From the NCBI RefSeq assembly GCF_014280435.1, contig NZ_CP060388.1, positions 2,617,501 to 2,681,500 of the forward strand: a stretch of DNA of 64,000 nucleotides, in the 5' to 3' direction. Source of the stretch: Sphingobium sp. KCTC 72723 (GTDB lineage: Bacteria > Pseudomonadota > Alphaproteobacteria > Sphingomonadales > Sphingomonadaceae). The translations under genes were made by a program, and so were the position numbers. Positions 37,500 to 45,440 of this stretch are shown here, one piece after another; position 1 is the first letter of the stretch, and the number at the start of each line of letters is the position of its first letter. The notes under the pieces are model-generated. The model saw only the letters and a list, made by a program, of their open reading frames with translations, had not been told where the DNA came from and made no database searches.

Positions 37500-38300
37500 T
37501 CACCGTTTTGCATCGGACGATGCCTTCGAAGGGGTTTTTCCTCGTGGCGTACCTTGTGGCGTATCGAGAAACGCCTCCAGCTGCGCCTGCTGGAACCCTG
37601 AAATGATCATGCCACTGGCGATCAGGGTGGGGGTCCCGCTCACGCCGATCTTGCGGACCAGCGCAGCGTCAGCCTCGACCTTGGCGCGTCCTTTGGCACA
37701 GGTCTCCAGCTTTGCAGGTTTCGCGCCATCATATATGGCTTTGAACGCAGCTGCCGGTTCAGGCGAGCAAAGGATATGCTCGGCCTTTGATGCGGCGTCC
37801 GGGTGAATGCCCGACACGAAGAAGATGAGGCGGCGCACCGGCTTCCCGTCGGCAGCCTTCGTCGCCCAGAAGCGGTCGAGCGCGCGGCAATAGGGACAGT
37901 CGGGATCGGTAAACTCGATGATTATGGGCGCAGTCTTCGGGCCAATCGCCAGCGCCTGCGCCGGATCGATCGCGGATAATTGCTTGCGCGCCCGGTTTTC
38001 CTGATCCAGCGCAGTGAGGTTGAGGCCATTGCGATCATAGATGGTCGCAAAGAGGATATGCTCGCTTTGCGGAGCATAATAGATAAGCCGACCACCCGCA
38101 CTTGCCTGATAAATCGGCCCTGCGACCGGCGATGGCCCAAAATCCTCGAACTGGAGATTGGTGAAGGTCTGGCGCAGCTGTTTCTCAGCGGCTTTTGCAA
38201 CAATGGCAAGGCTGGGTTCCGACGTCGCGTCCTGGGCCTGGCTGGGACCGGCAAGCGCGAAAATGGAGGCGAGGGCGGTGAGCGCAGGGGCGTATCTCAT
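37500..38300 (-). CDS. DsbC-like periplasmic thiol-disulfide protein of the transfer operon
   Basis: A 266-aa protein with signal peptide (ALTALASIFALAGPSQAQ). A DsbC-type dimerisation-like N-domain is followed by a thioredoxin fold with IIIEFTDPDCPYCRALDRFW (CPYC) and the cis-Pro loop VSGTPTLIA. SXT/R391 elements and F-type plasmids carry dsbC-like genes in their tra operons to fold Cys-rich TraN, TraU and TraV. It lies upstream of traA and overlaps the first gene of the operon by ATGA. Confidence 0.88.
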   Translation of the reverse strand: MRYAPALTALASIFALAGPSQAQDATSEPSLAIVAKAAEKQLRQTFTNLQFEDFGPSPVAGPIYQASAGGRLIYYAPQSEHILFATIYDRNGLNLTALDQENRARKQLSAIDPAQALAIGPKTAPIIIEFTDPDCPYCRALDRFWATKAADGKPVRRLIFFVSGIHPDAASKAEHILCSPEPAAAFKAIYDGAKPAKLETCAKGRAKVEADAALVRKIGVSGTPTLIASGMIISGFQQAQLEAFLDTPQGTPRGKTPSKASSDAKR

Positions 38301-38572
38301 CGGGCCAGTTCCCCGTAACGCTGGGCCTGGGCCCGAAGGAGGCGTGCATCGATCCTGATCGATGCGCCGATCGGCAGAAGATCAGACGAGGTCGGGGATG
38401 CAGCCGGTTTGGGACGGATCACAAATTGCCCGTTCGCCTCTCCGATATCGAGATGCGCCAGGGGCGTAAGGGCCACCGGCATTTTCGCCGGGCGTGACCA
38501 TCCGATTGATGGTGCCAGCAAGGCAGCCGATACCATCCCTGCCGCAACGGCAGGCCCAATTGCCAGTCTCAT
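38297..38572 (-). CDS. Small exported protein, first gene of the transfer operon
   Basis: A 91-aa protein with an N-terminal signal (VAAGMVSAALLAPSIGW) and a short mature part with no recognised domain (ALTPLAHLDIGEANGQFVIR...). Overlaps the DsbC-like gene as ATGA. It is nearest to the 20-bp repeats at 38726-38779, so the operon promoter probably lies just upstream. Confidence 0.7.
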   Translation of the reverse strand: MRLAIGPAVAAGMVSAALLAPSIGWSRPAKMPVALTPLAHLDIGEANGQFVIRPKPAASPTSSDLLPIGASIRIDARLLRAQAQRYGELAR

Positions 38573-38725
38573 ATAGGTCTCCTGTTGCGAAGGCTTTCAG
38601 CCCTTCGGTGCGACGCAAGATGACGGTCAGGCTTGGGCATTTCTCTGCCGCAGCAGCCTGAAATTCGTCGTCCGCATCGCGATGGCCATCAGTTGCGTCA
38701 GCTTTTTAAGGGTCGCAATGGGGAG

Positions 38726-38779
38726 GGCACTGAGATGCCGAAAGCGGCACTGAAGTGCCGAAATCGGCATCTCAGTGCC
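38726..38779. promoter_or_regulatory. Three palindromes at exact 20-bp spacing upstream of the transfer operon
   Basis: GGCACTGAGATGCC (38726), GGCACTGAAGTGCC (38746) and GGCATCTCAGTGCC (38766) are each GGCA-N6-TGCC palindromes starting exactly 20 bases apart. Copies one and three are also a perfect 16-bp inverted repeat. A two-turn periodic array like this suits cooperative binding of a dimeric repressor. It sits between divergent genes (the first transfer gene starts at 38572, the plus-strand gene at 38886). It could also be an iteron or part of oriT. Confidence 0.6.
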
Positions 38780-38885
38780 GCTTTTTGGGCAACCTTGAGA
38801 AAAAATTGGAGGTGAGCGACTTCAAATTCATGCTCGGTCGTCTTGATCAGGGGGTCATCCACCCGAATCGCAAAGGGCTTGAGGC

Positions 38886-39305
38886 ATGACAGGGCATCGT
38901 TCGCGGACGTACCGGCTGCGCTTGTCGGAAGAGGGGACAGACCTTTTCCTTGCCCAGCACCACCGTCTCGCCCGGATCGCCAGGAGCTTCATTCCCTATG
39001 GCGCAACCCTGGGCGTTGCTGTGATGCTCATGGAAAAGGTGGAAACCGACGCGCTCGTAGCAGAGCTGGCAATGCCATCGCTCAAGCGTCTGGCAGGCAA
39101 ATGCGAGCACTTCGTCGGGACAACGGCTGCGATCAATGACGCGACGGGCGCCATTCTCAATCGGCTCGAGGAATCGGATTTGATCGGTGTCCGTCTCTCT
39201 GCAGGGGCATTGCACAATCTGGCGATCGCGCTGATGGAAAGCTGCGAAGATCATGAGCTTGCCAATGCCTGGCAGCGCGTGCAGGCGCGCATCGAAAAGA
39301 AATAG
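38886..39305 (+). CDS. Unknown protein divergent from the transfer operon
   Basis: A 139-aa mostly helical protein (MTGHRSRTYRLRLSEEGTDL...), starting at ATG 38886 with GAGG just upstream. No family recognised. Helical content and position beside the palindromes hint at a regulatory or transfer-accessory role. The first 20 residues are basic and could bind nucleic acid, which is inference. Confidence 0.65.
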   Translation: MTGHRSRTYRLRLSEEGTDLFLAQHHRLARIARSFIPYGATLGVAVMLMEKVETDALVAELAMPSLKRLAGKCEHFVGTTAAINDATGAILNRLEESDLIGVRLSAGALHNLAIALMESCEDHELANAWQRVQARIEKK

Positions 39306-39515
39306 CAGGGTCGACCGACAGCGAGAAATCTGATCCGATCAGGACAATTGCGGCACTGGACCGCCATGTCTGCCTATCCCGAGCGCGACGGTGCTATGGG
39401 GGAACCGATAGTCTCAAAATGGAAACGAATATATTTGACGCATTGCGTCATCCACGCGAATCTGTGGCCGTTGGAACGTGCATGGACGCTTTGAGACGCG
39501 ATCAGGGAGGACCTG

Positions 39516-39938
39516 ATGATCTCATCTCAAGGTGGCGCCTTTGAAGAGGGGGCGTCGATACTGGCCGAGGTCAAGTCGATCTCTGGTCGCCGCATTGAAG
39601 AACGGCGCAGGCGCCATCGTATAACCCAACAGCAACTTGCCGCCGATGTCGGGATCGGCGTGCGCTGGCTGCGCGAAATCGAGGCGGGCAACCCGAAGTC
39701 CCGTTTCGACGATCATGTCGCCTGCACGCACGCCCTTGGCCTTTCGGCGGCGCATCTCCTCATTCCCATGCTGTTTCTGGAGCATCATATGCACTTTCCA
39801 CGCCATTTTTTCCTCGATGACATGTATGAGCTCGAAGCCCGCTGCATAGAATTCATATCTGGCCTGAGCCTGAGGACCTTTCTCCGCCCGACGGGTGGTG
39901 GGCAAAATGGTCCGCTAGACTCAGGCTCTGCAGCATAG
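39516..39938 (+). CDS. XRE-family HTH regulator
   Basis: A 140-aa protein with an XRE helix-turn-helix at residues 24-75: RRIEERRRRHRITQQQLAAD, then VGIGVRWLREIEAGNPKSRF. The C-terminal half is helical and unassigned. GGGAGG precedes the ATG. Eight bases later the GntR gene starts, so the two are probably co-transcribed. It may control the transfer operon, the lasso cluster or both. Confidence 0.85.
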   Translation: MISSQGGAFEEGASILAEVKSISGRRIEERRRRHRITQQQLAADVGIGVRWLREIEAGNPKSRFDDHVACTHALGLSAAHLLIPMLFLEHHMHFPRHFFLDDMYELEARCIEFISGLSLRTFLRPTGGGQNGPLDSGSAA

Positions 39939-39946
39939 GTGGCGCC

Positions 39947-40576
39947 ATGGCGCCTGACGCCTATACGGCCGCCCGGGTTCACAGGGAGATTAAGCAGCTG
40001 ATCATGGCAGGCAAGTTTCAGCCGGGCCTGCCATTGGTCGCCCACACCCTTGCCGAGAGGTTCGGGACCAGTATTTCCCCAGTCCGCGATGCTTTGAACC
40101 GGCTGGTCGGCGAGCGACTTGTCGACATGCAGGGCGGTGGGGGCTTCGCGATTCCGATGCTTAGCAGGCGCAGCGCCTTCCATCTCTATAGTTGGCATGC
40201 CGACATCGTTCGCCTGATCGTGAAGGTGATGATCCGTTTCGAGGAAATTGGCGCTCCGCCGGTTGCCCTTGTCAGCAAGAGCGCCGATGGTGCTGCCATC
40301 GCCGACGCTGCGGCCGAGTTCTTCGCGTTGCTGGCAGGCTGTTCACCCAATGGCGAGCATCTCGACGCCATCATCCAGGCGGGAGAGCGACTCGCCATCT
40401 TGCGGCTCCATGAGGGGGGGATCGGGCGGCAGGGTGAAGAACTCGCGACCCTCTGGAATGTCACCCGTTCGGGCAACAGAAATGCGACGCGTGTCGCGAT
40501 GTGGCAATATCACCGTCGACGTCTGTTACACGCTGATGAGATTTCATTGGCTGCCACCAGAGGAGTGAGGATTTAG
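39947..40576 (+). CDS. GntR-family transcriptional regulator
   Basis: A 209-aa protein with an N-terminal GntR winged helix (residues 5-70): AARVHREIKQLIMAGKFQPG, LAERFGTSISPVRDALNRLV. The C-terminal region (about 80-200) is helical, shorter than usual FadR-type FCD domains, and its ligand site is not recognisable. It lies directly upstream of the lasso-peptide genes, whose leader carries a 12-bp palindrome, so local regulation of that locus is plausible. Confidence 0.85.
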   Translation: MAPDAYTAARVHREIKQLIMAGKFQPGLPLVAHTLAERFGTSISPVRDALNRLVGERLVDMQGGGGFAIPMLSRRSAFHLYSWHADIVRLIVKVMIRFEEIGAPPVALVSKSADGAAIADAAAEFFALLAGCSPNGEHLDAIIQAGERLAILRLHEGGIGRQGEELATLWNVTRSGNRNATRVAMWQYHRRRLLHADEISLAATRGVRI

Positions 40577-40631
40577 CAACAGCGCTAGATGAACGGCTTA
40601 ACAAGCCGGAGACTAAACGACTGTGAGTCGA

Positions 40632-40729
40632 TTGACGGATCAAGCTTATAAGCTCTCAGAATGGGAGCATATAAGATCGGATATATGTCATCTGCCGCCT
40701 ACCATTATGGACGCCGCAAATAGTGCGGC
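40632..40729 (+). promoter_or_regulatory. Lasso-cluster leader: possible promoter, 12-bp palindrome and 5' hairpin
   Basis: TTGACG (40632-40637) is a good -35, although no equally clear -10 follows at standard spacing. AGCTTATAAGCT (40643-40654) is a perfect palindrome that could be an operator. Just before the ribosome-binding site, GCCGCA (40713-40718) and TGCGGC (40724-40729) form a short hairpin in the transcript. The role of each part is inferred. Confidence 0.4.
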
Positions 40730-40747
40730 TTTGTGATGGAGATGAAC

Positions 40748-40882
40748 ATGACGAACATCATCGAACATGACGAACTGGTCGTCGATCTGGGCGCTGCCTC
40801 GGTGGAGACAAAGGGTGCCGGCGTCGGCAACGCCGACAGTCTGGGCACCGAAATCCGGCAAATGGGCATTGCCGACGACTGA
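40748..40882 (+). CDS. Lasso-peptide precursor
   Basis: A 44-aa precursor from ATG 40748, preceded by GGAG at 40738-40741. In-frame ATGs at 40736 and 40742 are less well placed. The leader is 22 residues and ends VETK, with Thr at position -2, the key recognition residue of lasso precursors. The predicted core is 22 residues, starting GAGVGNAD and ending MGIADD. Gly1 would be joined to Asp8 to give an eight-residue ring, with Ser9 onwards forming loop and tail. Bulky plugs could be Ile or Gln/Arg in the segment GTEIRQ. The ending in DD is like other sphingomonad lasso peptides. B, C and an isopeptidase follow, so the assignment is strong; ring position is inferred from Asp8. Confidence 0.9.
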   Translation: MTNIIEHDELVVDLGAASVETKGAGVGNADSLGTEIRQMGIADD

Positions 40883-40888
40883 TCGTGG

Positions 40889-40920
40889 AAAGGCGCGCAT
40901 CCCTGGCGATGCGCGCCTTT
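40889..40920 (+). terminator. Hairpin between lasso precursor and B gene (attenuator)
   Basis: AAAGGCGCGCATC (40889-40901) and GATGCGCGCCTTT (40908-40920) are perfect 13-base inverted repeats with a six-base loop, followed by CTTCTC rather than a clean T-run. It starts six bases after the precursor stop. Such A-B intergenic hairpins in lasso clusters stabilise precursor mRNA and reduce read-through, giving far more substrate than enzyme. Confidence 0.8.
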
Positions 40921-40949
40921 CTTCTCGCCACTCAGCAATAGGTGCGAGC

Positions 40950-41594
40950 ATGGCTTACAGGCTTCGCGACGGTCTTCATTTTTGCGTGTCCGACGGCCGC
41001 ACGATATTCTTCGATGTGCCCGGCGACCGCTATTTCGCGCTCAAACCGGAATGGGACAGCGCCTTTCAAAAATTCTCGCAGGATGAAAAGCCGGTGCCCG
41101 AACTCGCGGAGCTGGAGCGCGCGCGCATTCTCATCCGCTGCGATGGCACCTGCGCGCCAATCCGCCCGGCTGCTATCGATAGGGCAACCAGGGATATCTG
41201 TTTCAAACCGTCATCGCTCTTTGTCCGCTATGCGATGAGAAGTATCCTCTGCCAGCTTCGTGCAATTGTGTGGCTGCGCCTGTCCAGTTTCGAGGTGATT
41301 ATCAACCGACTTGGGACGCGCAGTCCGGCCACTACCGCCAACCGCGCGGAGGATTTCATTGCTTTGAGCCAGGCATTTGCTGCGACTGCGCCATTGCGCC
41401 CCCGGCATCGCCATTGCCTCTCAAGCTCGATCGCCTATGTCGATATGGTCCGTGCATCTGGCATGGCCGCGACATTGGTGATGGGCGTAAGTGCCCAACC
41501 TTTCTCTGCGCATTGCTGGGTGCAGTCCGGCGATACCGTCCTCAATGACCGACTTGAGAATATCCGACCCTTCCAGCCAATTTTTTGCGTCTGA
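40950..41594 (+). CDS. Lasso-peptide B protein (leader peptidase with RRE domain)
   Basis: A 214-aa protein combining a PqqD/RRE-like N-domain (about residues 1-80: VSDGRTIFFDVPGDRYFALK) that binds the leader with a transglutaminase-like protease domain. The catalytic residues are visible: Cys156 in RHRHCLSSSIAY, His188 in FSAHCWVQSGD and an Asp nearby (Asp200, in VLND). It removes the leader before cyclisation. This fused B form is usual in proteobacteria. Coupled to the C gene by TGATG. The start at 40950 gives MAYRLRDG. Confidence 0.92.
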   Translation: MAYRLRDGLHFCVSDGRTIFFDVPGDRYFALKPEWDSAFQKFSQDEKPVPELAELERARILIRCDGTCAPIRPAAIDRATRDICFKPSSLFVRYAMRSILCQLRAIVWLRLSSFEVIINRLGTRSPATTANRAEDFIALSQAFAATAPLRPRHRHCLSSSIAYVDMVRASGMAATLVMGVSAQPFSAHCWVQSGDTVLNDRLENIRPFQPIFCV

Positions 41595-43342
41595 TGCTGC
41601 GTCAGTTTCTCATATTTTCGAGTTCGGCGCAGGTTGCGCTCGACGGGCTGATCCAGCGAGCGCGGAGCGCGACCGGCCTGCGTCACGCCATCCAGCAACA
41701 AGGGCTCGCGATCCTTGTCCGGTCGATCGAGGATGTTCTGATCGTCCCGGGTGGCAGGGGATATATCCTTGGCACCCTGTTTGCAAAATATGGGCCTGCC
41801 CGCAGAATAGCGCCTGATGATCCACCATGGATCGAGCCTTTGGCGCAATCTGATCCTATAGGTTCGCTGCGTGACCGCTGCTGGGGTGGATATGTCGCCC
41901 TGCTTGCCGATGGCGGCAGTTTCACAATGATGCGGGATCCCTCCGGCGCGATGCCCTGCTATATTATCCCGCTATCGGGTGGCTGGGCAGCGGCGTCCGA
42001 CATATCTCTCCTCGTGTCCGCCGGTCTTTTGAAGCCGACAATCGCGTGGGATGAAATACCGCGTTATCTCGCTGCAAAAGATTTGCCTGCTGCTACGACG
42101 GCGATCCAACATGTTCGGGAAATTTTGCCGGGAACCTGTGAGCGTCTTGCGGACGGGCGGAACAGTGTAACGAGCTTCTGGTCACCTTGGGACCATATAT
42201 CGCCGGTAGAGCGGCCTGGCGCGGCGGCGATGGAGGAGCGCCTAAAGCGGACTGTGGATCATTGCGTTGCATCATGGGCGTCAACGACAGGCTCTGCGCT
42301 TTTGACCCTGTCGGGTGGCCTTGATTCCTCAATTGTCGCTTCGGCTTTGGGAACGAGCAAACGGCCCTTCAGCTGTGTCACGATCAGCACCGGCGATGGG
42401 CTTGGGAATGAACGGGACTATGCCCATGCTATGGCCAGCGCTGTCGGTGCTTCGCTGATAGAGGAGGACTATGATCTGGCTGACATCGATCTGTCCATTT
42501 CGACTGCGAGACATTTTCCCAAGCCGATTGGCCTGATCCATGAAACCGCTTTTCACGCCGCGGCGATGCGTGTGGCAGGGGTGGCGGAAGCCGATGCGAT
42601 CTACACCGGCAGTGGTGGAGACAATGTCTTTTACAACAGCAATTCGCTGCGCCCGCTGCTGGATTGCATAAGAGCACGAGGCCTTGGTGCCGACGCCTTG
42701 CGAACATTGTATGATATTGCCGGAAAATTGGAGATATCGGCATGGACGGTCTTGTGGCAGGCCGTGCGTCAATATCGACAGCTAAAACGCCCCTATGCCT
42801 GGCAGTATAATCTTCAATTCATGACGCGTGAGGCCCGGCAAGATATAATGTCCCGGCCCCTATCCCATCCGTGGCTTGAAGAGCAGGATGGCGCGCGCGC
42901 AGGCAAGGTAGGGCATGTCGCTTTTCTGCTGCGCATCCAGAATCACATCGAGGGCTATCTGCGCGCCTTCGACATGCCGCTCATAAATCCGCTCATCTCC
43001 CAGCCCATTGTTGAACTGGCGCTTGCAATACCAGGCTGGCACATGGTCGAGGGCGGCCGTGACCGCGCCGTCGCACGCAAGGCCTATCATGATGAATTGC
43101 CGCCGATCATCCGGGACCGGCGGCGCAAGGGCAGCCCAAGCAGTTTTGCAATCGCTCTTCTCCGCAGCAAAAGGAAGGAAGTCCGCGACCGCCTGATGGA
43201 CGGCGAGCTGGTCGCGCGGGGCATGGTTGATGCCGACACTCTAGCCGCAGCATTGGTATCCGATTCCGGCTTAGAGCTGAGCTATATGCGCCTATCGGCT
43301 CTGCTCGACATGGAAGCCTGGATCGAACATTGGCGCGGATGA
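41594..43342 (+). CDS. Lasso-peptide C protein (asparagine-synthetase-like macrolactam cyclase)
   Basis: A 582-aa protein from ATG 41594 (MLRQFLIFSSS). The N-terminal glutaminase-like domain is inactive, as in lasso cyclases, and the C-terminal PP-loop domain has LTLSGGLDSSIVAS (SGGLDSS near residues 240-246). It adenylates the Asp8 side chain and closes the ring with the Gly1 amine. The start overlaps the B stop by one base. It ends 34 bases before the convergent isopeptidase gene. Confidence 0.95.
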   Translation: MLRQFLIFSSSAQVALDGLIQRARSATGLRHAIQQQGLAILVRSIEDVLIVPGGRGYILGTLFAKYGPARRIAPDDPPWIEPLAQSDPIGSLRDRCWGGYVALLADGGSFTMMRDPSGAMPCYIIPLSGGWAAASDISLLVSAGLLKPTIAWDEIPRYLAAKDLPAATTAIQHVREILPGTCERLADGRNSVTSFWSPWDHISPVERPGAAAMEERLKRTVDHCVASWASTTGSALLTLSGGLDSSIVASALGTSKRPFSCVTISTGDGLGNERDYAHAMASAVGASLIEEDYDLADIDLSISTARHFPKPIGLIHETAFHAAAMRVAGVAEADAIYTGSGGDNVFYNSNSLRPLLDCIRARGLGADALRTLYDIAGKLEISAWTVLWQAVRQYRQLKRPYAWQYNLQFMTREARQDIMSRPLSHPWLEEQDGARAGKVGHVAFLLRIQNHIEGYLRAFDMPLINPLISQPIVELALAIPGWHMVEGGRDRAVARKAYHDELPPIIRDRRRKGSPSSFAIALLRSKRKEVRDRLMDGELVARGMVDADTLAAALVSDSGLELSYMRLSALLDMEAWIEHWRG

Positions 43343-43376
43343 TGTAGCGGCTATGTAGCGCGCTGAGCATCTAATC

Positions 43377-45440
43377 CTATGTCGGCAAATCTATCGCGCC
43401 TTGTTTCCAATCTCTCCTCATCTGTGCCCAGCGCGACGCTTCCTCACGCTCGATGCCATCGGCGGGCGTCTTGTCCATCAGCCAGAAATCGAACCATCGT
43501 AGATTGCGGCGATAGATGTTCAGACGGTGGCTGGGCTGGCGCTTGATATGGAGTTCGTCCGGGAAGATATAGACATCAACCGGACTATTGGCAGCGCGCA
43601 GCGCGCGTACGGCTTCCAGCGTGGGGTAAAGCTCACCATCAGCCACTTGCATGAGAATGGGGAAAGCAACGCGGCTGGCATTGCGGGAAAGCGACATTTG
43701 TGACCAGATGGCTGAACCGGCTTCTGGCGAAGCGGGCCAGCCTATGCTTTGATAATGTTGCTGGATGGCGGCACCCAGAAGCCAGGTCTGGGAGGGCTCC
43801 CAGCAGCAGCCGCTAATCGATGCAGCCTTGAACATTTGGCTGTGCAGCGCCGCAAATTGCGTCGTTGTCGAGCCGTCACTCAGCCCAGTGATCCCGATCC
43901 TGTCCGGATCGACCAGGCCTGCGTCTATCAGTTCCAAGACCTTGGTCTCTATGGTCGACAGAATATTGCGTCGTGCGAAAAAGTCGGCATTTTCGCGCCT
44001 CTGCCGTTCAAGTGGGGCAAGATGCTTGGCGGAGACGGGCGATTGGGGGCGCTCGATGTTGAGGACCAGATAGCCTGCCTTTGCGAAAAGCTGGATGGGG
44101 AATTCATCGCCCGTGCCCCCGCGCAGAAAACCCCTACTTTCATATTGGGTGATAATCAGCGGATAGCGGCGGCCCGGCTGGAATGTCGGTGGATAGACGA
44201 GGTCGCCAAAGCTGGGGATTCCCATCGCGTTGATCCATTGCAGCCGCTCAACTCTACCGCGGATGATCTTTGCATGATCGGGATTGGGCTCGAAGATGGG
44301 CCTGCTCTTGCCGTCCTGCAGACTGATCCTGTCTATATATCGGGGCCGGGTCGCGTTTTCGCGCACGCACAGGACATCATCGTCGATGGGTACGCATCCC
44401 ATGAGCAGGTCGCTCGTCTGGAAAAGGCGGGCAGGATCGGTGTCGCCGCCCTTCCATTCGTAAATGGCAGTGAGGCTTCGGCCCCATCCTTCTCGCCTCA
44501 CGAACCGGATATGTCCGGCCTGCGTGACCCATGGCTGACCTTCGATGTCGGTGCAGCTGGCGCTGCGACAAAACTGCTCCGCCGTCCCGATCAGCATATG
44601 GATCCGGCTCATGCCCTCGGCATCCGCCTTGACATCGACCATTATCGCGCCGTTGCGCAGAGCCGCGGATCGATCGTTGGCGAAGGCGGCGATCTCCGCC
44701 TCACTTGCTGGCCCGCGAGCGCTGCCGTCCAGATCCACTCTATAAAAACGATAGGCAGCACCACCGCGCGGAAAGGGCGCGCGCGACGCGAATGGAAAGA
44801 AGCGCTCATCGAGCCGGTAGCCCCGCAGCGCTTCCTGGTTCAACTCTTCCGTCGGCGGACCATCCGCGCGCTGCTTGTACACAAGGCTTTTGCCGTCGGC
44901 CCCGAAGCGAAAATCGACAATGTCATCTTCTGGCGCTGCGACGGGGCGACTATGGCCCCCCACATCCCAACGCCACAATTGCAACCGATCCTTGACGAGC
45001 TTCAGGAAAGCCAGATTTTCTCCGTTTGAAGACCAAAGAGGCGTGATGACCTTGGTGACGCCAGTAGGAAATCCTCGTGTGCCAAAGAAATTATCATAGC
45101 GCCAGAAGGCGACGCCGGGTCCCGCGTCGATCAGCGATGCTTGCCCATCCTGGCTGACGATATAGATGCCCGAGCAATAGCTGTTGGACCTCCCGTCGGC
45201 CCTTCGCACGGCCACAGCGAGGCGTGATCGATCGGGCGAAAGGGTAAAAACAGGATCGCTTTCCATCCCGCCATTGGAGCCGATATCCAGGGTCTCGATG
45301 AGATCGGTGGCCTCTATTGGGCGAGGGGCTCCCGCCGGCCGGCGAACCTCTAACATCTTCGCGCAATCCAGATCCGCAGCTACGACCGGCAGGGCGGCCG
45401 TAGCTGCGCCAGCAAGGCTCATCGCGAGGGAGATGAGCAT
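43377..45440 (-). CDS. Lasso-peptide isopeptidase
   Basis: A 687-aa exported enzyme with signal peptide (SLAGAATAALPVVA). The N-terminal part (about 50-400) is beta-propeller-like, and the C-terminal part is a prolyl-oligopeptidase hydrolase. The nucleophile is Ser521 in GITGLSDGSTTTQFAA, the Asp is probably Asp601 in MQVADGELYP, and the His probably His631 in FPDELHIKRQPSHRL. Homologues of AtxE2 cut the isopeptide bond of the cognate lasso peptide and turn it linear. The gene overlaps the receptor stop by TAATG, so peptide uptake and opening are coupled. Confidence 0.93.
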   Translation of the reverse strand: MLISLAMSLAGAATAALPVVAADLDCAKMLEVRRPAGAPRPIEATDLIETLDIGSNGGMESDPVFTLSPDRSRLAVAVRRADGRSNSYCSGIYIVSQDGQASLIDAGPGVAFWRYDNFFGTRGFPTGVTKVITPLWSSNGENLAFLKLVKDRLQLWRWDVGGHSRPVAAPEDDIVDFRFGADGKSLVYKQRADGPPTEELNQEALRGYRLDERFFPFASRAPFPRGGAAYRFYRVDLDGSARGPASEAEIAAFANDRSAALRNGAIMVDVKADAEGMSRIHMLIGTAEQFCRSASCTDIEGQPWVTQAGHIRFVRREGWGRSLTAIYEWKGGDTDPARLFQTSDLLMGCVPIDDDVLCVRENATRPRYIDRISLQDGKSRPIFEPNPDHAKIIRGRVERLQWINAMGIPSFGDLVYPPTFQPGRRYPLIITQYESRGFLRGGTGDEFPIQLFAKAGYLVLNIERPQSPVSAKHLAPLERQRRENADFFARRNILSTIETKVLELIDAGLVDPDRIGITGLSDGSTTTQFAALHSQMFKAASISGCCWEPSQTWLLGAAIQQHYQSIGWPASPEAGSAIWSQMSLSRNASRVAFPILMQVADGELYPTLEAVRALRAANSPVDVYIFPDELHIKRQPSHRLNIYRRNLRWFDFWLMDKTPADGIEREEASRWAQMRRDWKQGAIDLPT

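Noticed and set aside
38726..38779. Calling the 20-bp repeats a CRISPR array or a replication origin
   Set aside because: Only three imperfect copies with no spacers of CRISPR size and no replication initiator or AT-rich region beside them; an operator array fits better.
40736..40747. Earlier ATGs (40736, 40742) as the lasso precursor start
   Set aside because: The GGAG at 40738-40741 overlaps or adjoins them, while it is well spaced for ATG 40748.
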